The notes under the pieces are model-generated. The model saw nothing but the letters and a program-made list of their open reading frames with translations. It was not told where the DNA came from and made no database searches. The position numbers and the translations under genes were made by a program. A DNA stretch of 64,000 bases from Serpula lacrymans var. lacrymans S7.9 (lineage: Eukaryota > Basidiomycota > Agaricomycetes > Boletales > Serpulaceae): the NCBI RefSeq assembly GCF_000218685.1, contig NW_006763301.1, forward strand, positions 1,054,001-1,118,000, written 5' to 3'. This document shows positions 10,917 through 22,358 of the stretch, one piece after another (position 1 is the stretch's first letter; each line of letters opens with the position of its first letter).

Positions 10917-12153
10917 ATGGCTGCTGTTGAGGAAATCCGTGCGACTTCATATGTTGGTTTCGACTCCATCACTCAGCAGATTGAGCACAAGCTTTTGAAG
11001 CGTGGTTTCCAATTCAATGTCATCGTCGCTGGTATGTGTGATACGTCAAAAAAAATTCCCATTAGGAACGTTTGCTGAGGCGCGTACTTATTATTTTGTA
11101 GGACAAACTGGTCTTGGCAAGTCGACATTGATCAACACCATTTTTGCTTCCCACTTGATCGACTCGAAGGGTCGCTTGGAGTCTGATGAGCCTGTCAGAC
11201 AGACGACGGAAATTCAAGCAGCTTCGCATGGTACATTTATACATGCTCAGTTATGGGTTTATCTCACTTGGTTAACCAACTATTTTTTGTTCAGTCATTG
11301 TTGAAAATGGTGTTAAGTTGCGACTGAACATTGTCGATACCCCTGGTTATGGCGACCAAGTGAACAATGAGAACTGGTGCATTTTGTATTAACACCAGGT
11401 GGTCTTGACTCTAATGATGTCTTTATTACAGCTGGGATCCCATTGTGAAGTATATCAAGGATCAACATAGCGCATACCTGCGCAAGGAGCTCACTGCCAT
11501 GCGTGATCGTTACATTCAGGACACGCGTATTCACTGCTGCCTGTACTTTATCAACCCTACCGGTCACTCGCTCCGTCCCATAGATGTAATTGTGATGAAG
11601 AAGCTTAGTGAAGTTGTCAACGTTGTGCCTGTTATTGCGAAGGCGGACAGTTTGACGCTCGAGGAAAGGGAGGCATTCAAGCAGAAGATTCGGGCTGAAC
11701 TTGTTTACAACAACATTCGCCTGTATCCCTTTGACACTGACGAAAACGACGAGGAGGAGATTCAGCTGAATGAATCTATTCGGGTGCGATTCGTTTTGTT
11801 CTCGCTTAATGCGTGGTGTTCATGTCTATAACAGAGCATGATTCCTTTCGCCGTCGTCGGTTCGGAACGTAGCGTTATCATTGATGGCAAATCTGTCCGT
11901 GGTCGCAAGAACCGTTGGGGTGTTGTCAACGTTGAAGACGAGAGCCACTGCGAGTTCATGCACTTGCGAAACTTCCTCACGAGGTTTGTTAATTTGTGTA
12001 TTTATTTCATATGGCTTTGCTTATCGAAAATGTCCTAGGACTCACCTGCAAGACCTGATAGAGACGACCGCCCAAATCCACTACGAGGCATTCCGTTCGA
12101 AACAGTTGATTGCTCTCAAAGAGGGAGTTGCGCAGCGTCCTCCTGTCAACTAA
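10917..12153 (+). CDS. CDC10: Septin Cdc10
   Basis: GTP-binding septin that assembles into hetero-oligomeric filaments at the bud neck, septum or hyphal tip. Six exons keep phase: 10917-11031, 11102-11230, 11295-11376, 11432-11783, 11835-11983 and 12039-12153. The product has 313 residues, close to yeast Cdc10. The N-terminus (SYVGFDSITQQIEHKLLKRGF) is diagnostic of the Cdc10 group. G motifs are present: P-loop GQTGLGKST, switch VDTPGYGD and G4 AKAD. The septin-unique element reads IPFAVVGSE, WGVVNVEDESHCEF and LTRTHLQDLIETT. As usual for Cdc10, the C-terminal coiled coil of other septins is absent. The protein ends shortly after SKQLIALKEG. It is unusually well preserved, so I am confident of the orthology. 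Confidence 0.96.
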
Positions 12154-12870
12154 TAGATGCTGTGCTTCTCATTCAGATTCTATGTGAGGTTATGAGCTAT
12201 CTATCAAAAAGTGGCTGATGCTGACTTATGGGCTTGGCAGTAAAATTACCGTTGCCATACCCTCTCGCTCCCGTCTACTCTTGTACTGTGTCTTCGCCTT
12301 GGATAATGAGATATTCCCTTCAGCGTACCTTCTTTGACTGTCTCTCACACTCGTTTACTCTATAAACAATGCTTTTCACATTCTTTGCTTCCCGGCTGCG
12401 ATGTATTGCGTGCACGTGAGATGGATATCCCGGTCGGCAAATGAGCGCTTTCCATATTTCGTAAGTCGAACACTGTCTTGTCCGATACTTGTCCGATTCA
12501 TCAGCATCACGAATGCGATGTTGGGAATATGCGGCATAGAGCTTGCGAATGCACAAAATTGCGAGTTTTTGTGCGTTTGCGATGTACGAGTTTGCAGACG
12601 TGGTTGGGTTGAGCCTAGGGTAGCAGCATGTATTGCTGTTTAGATTTTGTAGTGTATTTCGAGAGGCTTTTAGGCTTTTGGAGAGTCTCGAGTTCGGTCC
12701 TGTTTGGGATGCCGAAGTGAGACCGGACCGCGTGTGTATTCGGGGATATCCAGTCATCATTGCTTTGCACTGGGCATTCGGAGGAGCCGTGCGCCTGTGC
12801 TTGATCATCATCCATCCCATTCTCATTGCCTTACCACCACCTTCCCCTCCTTCCCCTATTCCCCGCCCGT
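12154..12870. promoter_or_regulatory. Septin 3' region and P4-ATPase promoter
   Basis: A 717-bp spacer between same-strand genes. Several short upstream frames precede the P4-ATPase start; the frame beginning at 12826 is in phase with it. CT-rich runs (CCTTCCCCTCCTTCCCC) lie immediately before the chosen ATG at 12871. Confidence 0.35.
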
Positions 12871-15800
12871 ATGGCCAAACCGCGTTCAGGCGTCGCTGCC
12901 TGGTACGACAGGTTAGCAGCATTCAATGTAGAATCCCTCTTTGCCAGGGCTAGAGTCCCAGGACCTCCTCGCACCGTCTACGTCAACCAGAATCTGCCAG
13001 AGAGCTATTTTGACAACAAGGGCAGGCCCAAGAAGGAGCATATATATGCTACAAACCAGGTCATCAGCTCAAAGTACACCATCATCACCTTTCTTCCCCG
13101 AAATTTGCTTGAGCAATTCCGGCGAATAGCCAATGTGTACGTATCGTTTTCTGACGGTTTTTCTGCTTAGCGCTCGACTTTGGTGACTCATTTTTGGTTC
13201 TAGCTTTTTTGCTTTCATCGCTATCCTTCAGTTCTTCCATGAATTCTCAACAATATCGCCCGGTTTGGTTATCCTGCCTCTTCTTATCGTTCTAGCGATT
13301 ACTGCAGTAAAAGATGGATACGAGGACATAAAACGTCATCAGTCAGACCGTAAAGTAAATCACAGTCAGGTCCGTGTCTTATCGGGAGGAGCTTGGGTCA
13401 ATCCAAACGTCAGTAGTGGAAAGAGTCGCACATTCGTCAGAGGAATCCTTCCGAATGGGCGGACGAAGCGCAAGATCGTGGAAGGGGCTGATGTCGGTGA
13501 TCTGGCTGCTGCTGAATTGGGCACTCAAAATGGAGGGCGAGTTAGAGACCCCGACATGGAGTACGACGACGATTCTATGGTAGAAAGTCAACATCACCTA
13601 TTTGGGCCCGATGAAAAGGGGAACAAGCCGCATTGGAAACAAACATTGTGGGAAGACGTGCATGTCGGCGATTTTGTCAAGATCATGGATAACGAGCCCA
13701 TCCCTGCCGATATCCTGATATGTGCAACATCAGAAGAAGAGAACGTAGCATTTGTAGAGACAAAAAATCTCGATGGCGAAACGAATCTCAAATCTCGCAA
13801 TGCTTCACAAGCTCTCACATATTTGCGCACTGCTGCTCAGTGCTCTAGCAAGCTGAACCCTTTTACGGTGGAGTGTGATCGCCCAGATACGAACATGTAT
13901 AAAGTCAACGCTGCCATTGTGCAAAATGGCGAGAAGACCCGTGTCGATTCTCAGCACCTGCTCCTTCGTGGTACAATACTCAGGAATACCGGCTGGGCTA
14001 TCGGAATCGTGCTATATACCGGGGTGGACACCAAAATTGTCTTGAATTCCGGGGGTACCCCAAGTAAGCGGAGTAAGGTTGAGCGGCAGATGAATCCTCA
14101 AGTGTAAGTTGTGTTCCATTCATATCGACAACATATATCTGATTGCTTTTTCTTCTTCAGTTTCGCCAACTTGGTCCTTCTTGCTGTCATGGGTGTGGTT
14201 TGTGGTATTGCTGACTCCGAGATCGAACAAGTCCAGTATCCTGAAGGAGCCCTTTGGCTGTATGATGACAATCAATCAGATAATAATCCACGCGTTAACG
14301 GAGCTATAACATTCGCTTTCGCCTTAATCACGTTTGTCTCCTTGTCTTTACCTCTATCGTACCCCTTCTGATGGGTAACTTTTTACACAGGTTCCAGGAC
14401 ATAGTGCCAATATCGCTGTACATTTCCATAGAAGTCGTGAAGACGTGTCAGTCATTATTCATCTATTTCGATAGAAATATATACTATGAGAAGACCGGCC
14501 AGGCTACACTCGCTAGGAGTTACAATCTGTCAGATGACCTGGGCCAGATTCAGTACATTTTTTCTGACAAAACAGGGACTTTGACTCAGGTAAGAGCTTG
14601 CTTTGCTTATTTCGTACTAATATGGTCGTCATACTAAATTTATATTTTCTTTTCCAGAATTCTATGGTCTTCAGGCAATGTTCCGTGGGAGGTAGCGTTT
14701 ATCTAGGCGACCCGGAAGAAGACGAGAACGAGGATGCAAGCGTTAAAGTTGTCAAGACTGTTCGCACCTCAAGTGCTGACTCTTCTTTCGCTTCCACATC
14801 TGCTGCCCCTGCTCCCGATGACAACCCCGAAGCTGTCCCCCATCCTCTAGAAGCATCGGGCGTAAAACTTTCCGCTGGTGTATTACGCCACTTCCGTGAC
14901 CAAGAGCTTGTGGAAGATCTTGCTCGCGCCATCGATGCAGAGCCTGGCTCGGAGAATGAGACCCTTGCTCGATCTTTAAATGGTTTCTTTTCGGTCCTCG
15001 CACTCTGCCATACGGTATTGACTGCAGTAGATCCGGCAACAGGAGCGATCGAATACAAGGCGCAATCACCAGATGAGGCAGCCCTCGTACAAGCTGCTGC
15101 GGACGTTGGTTTTATTTTCCGTGGGAGGGTGAAAGAAACTTTGTTTTTGCAGACTCCATTCTCGAAGGAGTTTGAGGAGTACGAGTTGTTAAATATTCTA
15201 GAATTTACGAGCGCCAGAAAGCGGATGAGCATCGTTGTCAGGAAAATGAGCGACGACGACGGTAGGCTGTTCCTTTTGACGAAGGGGGCCGATAATGTGA
15301 TTTTCGAGCGCTTGAAAGAGGGCGGAGAGGAATTGAAGAAGACTACGGAACAACATCTTGATGACTTTGCACGAGAGGGCCTGAGGACATTAACTCTTGC
15401 GTACAAAGTTATACCGGGTGAGTTATAAGCGGTTTATTTAAAGCTTGTGTGCTTACCCAATACAGAGGACGAGTATGAGATATGGAGCGAAAGATATCAC
15501 GAGGCTTCAACTGCCTTAGAAGAACGCGAGGAGAAGATTGAGGTTATTTGTGAGGAAATGGAGAAGGATCTTCGTCTATTGGGTGCTACTGCTATCGAGG
15601 ATCGGTTGCAAGATGGCGTCCCAGAAACCATTGCAGACCTTAAGCTCGCTGGAATCAAAATTTGGGTGGCTACTGGTGATAAGCTTGAAACGGCTATCGG
15701 TGAGTAACCCGACGTTTTGTTGTGTTAGCTCATTTTCATCATGGTATTATTATAGCCATTGGGCACAGTACCAATCTCATTGCGCCGGATGCCAACGTTA

Positions 15801-18017
15801 TCGTCATCCGTGGCACTGGCGAGGATGGTGGTCGACCGGTTTATCAGCAACTAATTTCTGCTGTTGAAGATTTCTTCCCTAGCAGCGGTATACTTGACGA
15901 AGCCGGCATCGTTACACCTACGACTTCCAAGAAGTCACCGTCGCTCGACTACACTGGGCCCTATCCGTTGCAGCGCATGGACACTGGTGTGACTTCGATT
16001 GTGGGGGCCAACAATGGTGAGAAGTCAGGAGGTTTCGTCCTAGTTATAGATGGAGCGGCCCTGGGAGTCGTAAGTAACGTTTTCGTCTGTAATTGCCGCA
16101 TCAGCTCGGCTCACGTTTATATCCTACGTCAGGCACTAGGGGACGATGAACATAAATTACTTTTGCTTCGACTGGCTATGCACTGTGAGGGCGTTATCTG
16201 TTGTCGAGTTTCTCCTTTGCAGAAAGCCCTTGTCGTTAAGCTTGTGAAGGAGGGACTTGGCGTCATGACCCTTGCGATTGGGGATGGTGCGAATGATGTT
16301 AGCATGATTCAGGTTTGTCTCATTCTACTCGTTATGCGTTCGGCCAAAGGACTCATTGATATCAGGCGGCCGACGTTGGTATTGGTATCGCTGGCGAAGA
16401 GGGTCTCCAAGCTGCGAACTCGTCCGATTACGCCATTGCACAGGTACTCGAATTTTTTCGATCTCCCTCATTAGTTCTCATTCGAGTTTTTAATACAGTT
16501 CCGTTTCCTCAAGAGGCTCCTTCTCGTACACGGTCACTGGTGCTATGCCCGTAATGGAAATATGTAAGTTCCCATGCTCGTCAAATGAAGTCGATCTTCA
16601 CACGGAAATCAGGATTCTCAATTTCTTCTACAAAAACATTGTATGTACTGTGGCGCTGTGGTGGTTCCAGATCTATTGCGGATGGACTTCAACTTAGTGG
16701 GTCCATTGTATTAACCAGTTATACATTTCAATCTAACCTTCTGCAGCGTCTTTCAATACACTTACCTCTTGCTTTGGAATTCCATTTGGACCCTTGCTCC
16801 TGTTATCGGCATTGGTCTCTTTGATCGTATGGTTGGTAAGTTGCCCTGGGTCTCATTCAAATCTTCCGCAAGAGATTGATAACCTGAACAGATGCTGATG
16901 TTCTCATGGCCTTCCCGGAGCTGTATCGATTTGGCCGTGAAGGGACGTGGTTCACCAACAAGAAGTTCCTGATTTATGTACTTGATGGCGTGGTCCAGGT
17001 TTGTCACTTTCGCCTTGACTTACGTTTTCCCTAACATGTTTTCATTCAGTCTGCCGTCATATTCTTCATCATTCAATATACGTACGACAGTAACTCTGCG
17101 CGTAATGATGGTTATTCTATAGCCATGTCTGAGTATTCCACGGTAAGAGTTCATTCGTGGACTGTGTGTTGTCATCTAACTTTGCCACTGTACAGACAAT
17201 AGTGTTTGCTCTTGCCTTGACTGCGAATTTATACAATGGTCTCAATACCACTGTTTGGACTGGATGGATCTTCTTCGCTGTCTTCCTTGGTATTATCATT
17301 CTGCTGTTGTTCACTGTAAGTACATCGCCGCCGCTTCCTAGACCGCTGAGTAGCTTATGGTTGATCCCACAGCTCATTTATTCGGCAATCAGCCCGGGAT
17401 GGTTCGTCACACAAGTCTACGGCAACAACTACTACTTGTTCAGATCATCTTATTTCTGGCTATGTCTCCCTATCACTATCTTCATCGCCCTACTTCCGAT
17501 GTACTTGTTTAAGGCTTGGAAGGCCGGCTTTTCCCCCGATGATATCGACCTTCTTCGTTATATTCGAAAGACTCAGCCACACAGAGATCTAATCCATACG
17601 CTCAGGAGGGAAGATCGGTCTGACGCACTGACTCCTTCGACTTCGAGGACACGGCCCTTATCGGGAATGTCAAGACGTTACTCTCGAGCGTCGCGACCTA
17701 CGTCTTACATACACAAACCTTCCGATAGTGCTGACAACATCACGCTAGATGGTCTTTCTAGACAATTGGATCCCCGTTCTGCCAGTCGTACTGACATGTC
17801 CACCGGCGTTCGTTCGATACATAGAGGCTTCGACTTTGCGACTGAGGAGCGTGGTGTTGCAATGCGTAGGATGCAAAGTAATTTGTCTGAGAGGAGGCAG
17901 AGTAGCCGGCACCTTCCTTTACTTGAATCCAACACTTCACAAAAGAGGAAGGGTTCAATGCGGATATTCTCATCCTTGCGTCGCAAGAAACCACCAACTC
18001 CTAGGAAGGACGTTTGA
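12871..18017 (+). CDS. P4-type ATPase (phospholipid flippase)
   Basis: Aminophospholipid-translocating ATPase that moves lipids to the cytosolic leaflet. I resolved 16 exons, all in phase: 12871-13136, 13204-14103, 14161-14331, 14391-14589, 14658-15417, 15466-15699, 15756-16069, 16133-16312, 16366-16443, 16499-16563, 16613-16696, 16747-16835, 16892-16998, 17050-17142, 17196-17315 and 17373-18017. The product has 1346 residues. Landmarks: P4 N-terminal region [16 protein letters not shown]; actuator loop DGET (Asp279); phosphorylation site SDKTGTLTQ (Asp417); nucleotide-binding KGAD; ATGDK; GDGAND (about residue 910); P4 C-terminal helices around [20 protein letters not shown] and [10 protein letters not shown]. 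The Arg/Ser-rich cytosolic tail ends in [13 protein letters not shown] could not assign it to a yeast paralogue (Drs2, Dnf1-3). The divergent N-terminus argues against the basidiomycete Dnf1 orthologue I remember. The last 74 coding bases are duplicated at 22.4 kb. Confidence 0.93.
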
Positions 18018-19469
18018 TCATGTTTTATGAACTAGTATACTCACGATCTATTTATCTATCAGCATCCACCTCACTGTTTTTCTTACACGCCTTCTGTAAG
18101 GTTTACTCACTGTATCCGTCTCCCACTATTTATCTACATCGCTACGAAAACAATTTTGATTACAACATTGGTGAAAAGATCTGCGAGCTGTTATACAGTG
18201 TACGCTACAAATAAAATAAGTGTGAGAGGTTTGTGGTCTTGAACTCGTAACGTGTAATTGGGGTTTCTTCCTTGGAGTATCAACTGAGGCTCTGAGAAGG
18301 ACGTCAATCCTAACCTAGGACAACATTCGCATGAGAGTCTGTCGATGGAGGGACAATACAAACGACATACCTTCTGGTTTTCCTGAAGTGAATCACCCGG
18401 ACCTTTCACTTCAACAAACTTGCACAATGTTTTCTGGGCATCCCAGATGAACAAGCCTGGCCCTCCAGATCCTCTTCCGGCATAATCCTCACAGAGAAGT
18501 CGACAAATCACGGACAAGGCAGTCCCGCCTAGGCAGTAATAGGGCGGGGGTGTCAATTTTAATCAGACAGCAATACTTCAACTCTTAAGATCTTAAGGAC
18601 CCTCACTGTGACAATCTCGATGAGGTCCTGTTTCGTGAATAGATCCCATCTCACACCAACACAGTAAGTTCCGTTGGGTCTATATTCGTCATCCGTTCTC
18701 CCGATGATATCCTGTGCCTTCCCCGATTCGAGCTCTTCGAGGCGCTGCTCGATGATTTCTTTGCGAGAATGATAGAAGGAATCTTCTGCGATATCCAAAG
18801 GCGCAGATTGAAAAGGCGTTTCAAATGCACCTGGAACTGGGGCGAAGATGATATCCCAAAATAGAAGACCAAACAGCATGTGGATCACTCGGGTTTCGCA
18901 GTGTACTCTGTGTGGAAAGTTAGGAATCAATTGTTTCAGAAACTGGTCATCAACAGCAAAAAGGATATACCCTTTAAACCCCATATCTTCGTCATACTGA
19001 AGAGCAAATGTTTCAACATTGACAGCTTCCCCATTTCGCCCACTCCAGATACTTTTACCCTTCGGCCATTTCTCGTTCTAATGAAAATTAAGTCATGAGC
19101 TGTTGTCAATTTGACTGACTTACGTCTTCTTTCTCTTTGAGTGAGACCTTGCAAGGACTTTGGTCTGGACGTGCAGGCGAAGATAGGAAGCGCGTTATGT
19201 TTTGTTTTGGTCATTCGAGGACGCAGCTGGTATCTTCTTCACACTCCTTCCCATCCGATCGAGAATAAGGCCGGCCGCCCTACTATGGATTCTGATACCT
19301 TGGATGACGACATGGATAGCTTCCGTAAGTTTGCTTTCAAATGTACTAGTATGCCGCTCTCCTGCAGAGTGCCCTAGTCTCCCCAGTCAGACCAAATTCT
19401 GATATGACAGTCGATATCAGTAAGAGTGCCCAAGATGCTTCTCAAGACAACATATTATAGCGGCGCTCG
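17944..19469. repeat. Direct repeat copy A: P4-ATPase tail plus FAN1 3' half
   Basis: This segment matches 22359-24199 at high identity in the same orientation, with an offset of 4415 bases at its left end. It holds the last 74 coding bases of the P4-ATPase, its 3' UTR, and then the antisense 3' part of FAN1. Relative to copy B it lacks about 375 bp (near 18290). It also carries an extra stretch of roughly 60 bp near 19350-19410. The match stops at GCGGCGCTCG. Confidence 0.93.
18214..19469 (-). pseudogene. Truncated, inactivated copy of the FAN1 3' half
   Basis: Corresponds to exons 8 (part) to 12 of the intact FAN1 gene at 22644-26395. It has no N-terminal half and no start. Decay visible in the sequence: the VRR-NUC metal-binding Asp (GGPD) is Gly (GGC at 18455-18457); the acceptor AG before the exon starting CLGGTA is AC (18536-18537); about 375 bp are deleted from the last exon, with the short shared sequence AGTTGA at both deletion edges; and the normal stop TAA is TAT, so the frame runs on. 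The central stretch (FWDIIFAPVPGAFETPFQSA) is still open and almost identical to the parent, so the duplication is recent. A dominant-negative product is unlikely but cannot be excluded. Confidence 0.9.
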
Positions 19470-20131
19470 TGACAGAAACGTTTGAACATTGAACATTGTG
19501 ACAAGTCACTCAGCATCAGGGGATTAGGGACTCTTGTTATTACATTTTACATAATGTGGTCCATTGTAAGGTCTTATGACTGCATTATAAGATAAAACAC
19601 CAAAAATAAAATACACCAAAAATCTTTCCGGTATATGACCATATAAGACATTACCACGAAATCCTTGATTCCCTGAGTGTGACAGCTGCTGTGATGATCG
19701 GCAGCTGTCACACTCTCGACCTTCGACTTGATGCGGTTTTAAATCTGTGCGGACAAGATATCCACAGCGACACAGTTCGAATTTGCAAACTGCACTTCTC
19801 CGTAGTCCCATCTATCAAACCTTCCTTTGTACATGTAGAGTTCCAAGTCGCATTTGCCGCATGTTGAAAACTAGATCATATCAGATTACTGAATAGGCCA
19901 GTTACCAGTGAGCCTGAGCGCTGAGCCACTGAACCAGTCCACTTACTGTAAGTCATTCACACATACTGAATCTAAGTTTCCCAGCTTTAGACCATACGCT
20001 TCCTGGATCCGATTTCAAGTGCATGGTTCACCTGGTATCAGTCTGATGGATTTAAGGAAGCTGGCTGTGTGATTGAAGACTTTATAAACGTTCAAGTTGC
20101 TAATACCTTTACATACCTCAAGTTACTGTCC
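19470..20131. other. Unique segment right of repeat copy A
   Basis: Begins exactly where similarity to FAN1 ends. It contains the perfect inverted repeat at 19675-19715 and no gene I can name. Codon 20132 starts the DUF6534 gene. Confidence 0.45.
19675..19715. repeat. Perfect 15-bp inverted repeat (hairpin)
   Basis: GAGTGTGACAGCTGC (19675-19689) and GCAGCTGTCACACTC (19701-19715) are exact reverse complements separated by 11 nt. The stem could form a hairpin in RNA or DNA. Its position 206 bp past the end of repeat copy A may be coincidental or may mark the rearrangement. Confidence 0.85.
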
Positions 20132-22169
20132 ATGTCTGCTGCAGTCACTTCGATTACTGTACCCTCGGTTACGGCCACCTTTGGTAACTTCACCCTATTG
20201 TATATCGATACAATGCCCATTCTTGATTTCAGGGGCAGGCCTCATCGGATCATATATATCTGCAAGTTTATATGGGCTTACTACCTCACAGGTAAACTTG
20301 CGGCTGCGATTTTTGCATTTGTGCACCTACATGATGCTATAGGCCTACTCATACTTCATCAACTGCCCAAAGGATGCCACTGGAACGAAATTTTTGGTGC
20401 GTTTGCTGACATACCGATATAGTACACTAGTTTACTGATATAAGGTTATAGGTTCAGTTTCTCTTGTATGTCGTGTTTGCTATATCCAGCCAGTGCATTT
20501 ATATTTATGGACGATTCGTCTTGACCACCAGGGTACTCAATACAGCACATGCCATTTTTGGGGGGTATCTTATATATACAGGCACATGCCATTATATCAT
20601 CGATCTAACACGTTTCTTTCAGTTTGTCATGTTGCATATATGCACCTAGTGCGTCTCTGTTTATTTCGAGACATCTTTAATACTTCTATACCTTGTGTAA
20701 TTGATAGGTGATAGCGGGAATAGATAGTCCTTCACTTTGGAGCAATATATGGTATGCATCATTCCATTCACAAAATGTCACCGCTTTTGACTCCGTATGC
20801 TTCTCTCAGGTCTTTGAGCGTATGTACTTACTATATAATCATCACATCATTATCTGATAAAATGGGACACAGGCTTCAATTCTTGTACATGTCAGTCATC
20901 CCTGCTCGTTTCCGCAATAATTTGCTAATAAGTCCAGCCATACAAGGTTATCGTGGCTTTTGCTGTCATGCTGTACGTGCTACATGAAATCCCTTCTAAT
21001 GAAGTCTTAACTTTTTGTTAGTTACTACATGAAGATCATTTTCCGTTGTATGTTTTATTCAAAAAGACTTTTATCAGCGTAATAACAATATCGTAGTAAG
21101 TGGGAACCGGTTGAGATGGTGGTTGACGGGTTTCATTGTTTGTAATTTTGGTTCCGATATGAATACAGGCTGATAAAACTGTTTATTTAGGCGATTCCTG
21201 TGACCTTGCATCTTGGTGAGGCTGTCAAAATCTCTGAATATCGCTTATTAAATCATTTCTCCGTTAAAACAGCTTTTGGATTGGGTTCGTGCCAATATCC
21301 AATATTTTCTTCGCTGATTATTGATACGTAAAAAATGGACAGAATTCTCCGTTCGCATGCGTGTAGTTTTCCCTGTATACCAATGTGGTAGAAGTTAACA
21401 ATTACTTAGGTTCTTGTCCCCAAAGTTGGCGGGATCTCAAGCGTTTATTGTAAGGGTATTTCTGTCCCACTTTATACTGAAAACATCATGACCTTCAACA
21501 GAGTAGCTCCATTCTACCTTTCTATATTCTTCAAATAATTGCAGATGGGCTTATTGCAGTCGCACTCTGTGTACTTTTGCACATTAAACGGACTGGTTTC
21601 AAGAGGTAAACATATTTCTTGTTTGAACACTGCTTATGCTAATCAATGAATAGGACGGGTCACATGCTCAATGCATTGATGATATATGCTGCCAGTAGGG
21701 GCTTAGTAACCTGGTGTGTTGCGCCTTGTTTTCGTGGTCAGAAAGTTGAATGAACTGAAAAGTACCGTTTGTTATTAGTCTGGTCGCTTTTGTCATGGTC
21801 CTTGCGGTATGTACAAATTGTTTAATTAATCGCGTGCTTTTCTGATTCAATAAATAGCTCGTCATAAGTCCTGATCAGTTGTGGTATTGTGGGGCCGAAT
21901 TTACCATAGTCGGCCTTTATACAAACTCTCTCATGACAATGATAAATACAAGACACTCTTCAATACAGGCTGGGGAAAGGCCTCCTGCAGACAATGTCGA
22001 CCAAGAATCCCCCTTTGACTTACTACCTGGTGGGAGAGATCGAGGTAGCATTTACATAGGAGGCAGGAGTGCAAATATTGAGGTCATTGCACTTGATAAA
22101 AAAGTGACGAATCACGGTGAAAATAATAAGGTGAGTTACTTTAATGCGTCTGGGAATGATACTTGTTGA
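20132..22169 (+). CDS. DUF6534 seven-helix membrane protein
   Basis: Basidiomycete-specific, GPCR-like membrane protein of unknown function. The start is MSAAVTSITVPSVTATFG. About 16 short exons rebuild the family pattern in order: LIGSYISASLYGLTTSQ, YSYFINCPKD, VQFLLVLNTAHAIF, IWSLSASILVH, VIVAFAVMLYYMKIIFR, AFGLEFSVRMR, ADGLIAVALCVLLHIKRTGFKR, TGHMLNALMIYAASRGLVT and LYTNSLMTMINTR. A variable cytosolic tail follows, ending NASGNDTC. First exons: 20132-20183, 20233-20291, 20343-20396, 20452 onward. I could not settle the junction near 21450, where the phase fits only with an unusual acceptor, so a lesion there is possible. It lies wholly between the two copies of the P4/FAN1 repeat. Confidence 0.75.
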
Positions 22170-22358
22170 GATCTAGTAGTTGCACATAGGCAAAGTCAAA
22201 CAAGTAGTAGTATAAATTTGGTGGTTTCGCCAATTTTCTGTTCCACCCCTTATGCACTATGTTTTCTCTTAGGCTTAACCTTAACTTATTTTTGTGAAGT
22301 GCCTACAATGTATACAGTAGGACCGGCATTTGAGCCAGTCAAAATACTTGCGAATTCC

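Noticed and set aside
12320..12953. Open frames on both strands between CDC10 and the P4-ATPase
   Set aside because: Low-complexity promoter sequence; no domain, and the + frame merely runs into the ATPase start.
14699..15406. Long open frame on the - strand, 235 codons
   Set aside because: It is the reverse complement of a large P4-ATPase exon with conserved coding on the + strand; Ser/Arg-rich shadow composition.
18014..18214. Short frame starting at the flippase stop codon, repeated at 22429-22647
   Set aside because: It is 3' UTR sequence duplicated with the repeat, not an independent small gene.
19470..22358. Possibility that the inserted segment is a transposon
   Set aside because: No transposase, reverse transcriptase, terminal repeats or short target duplications were seen. 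The only gene found is a DUF6534 gene.
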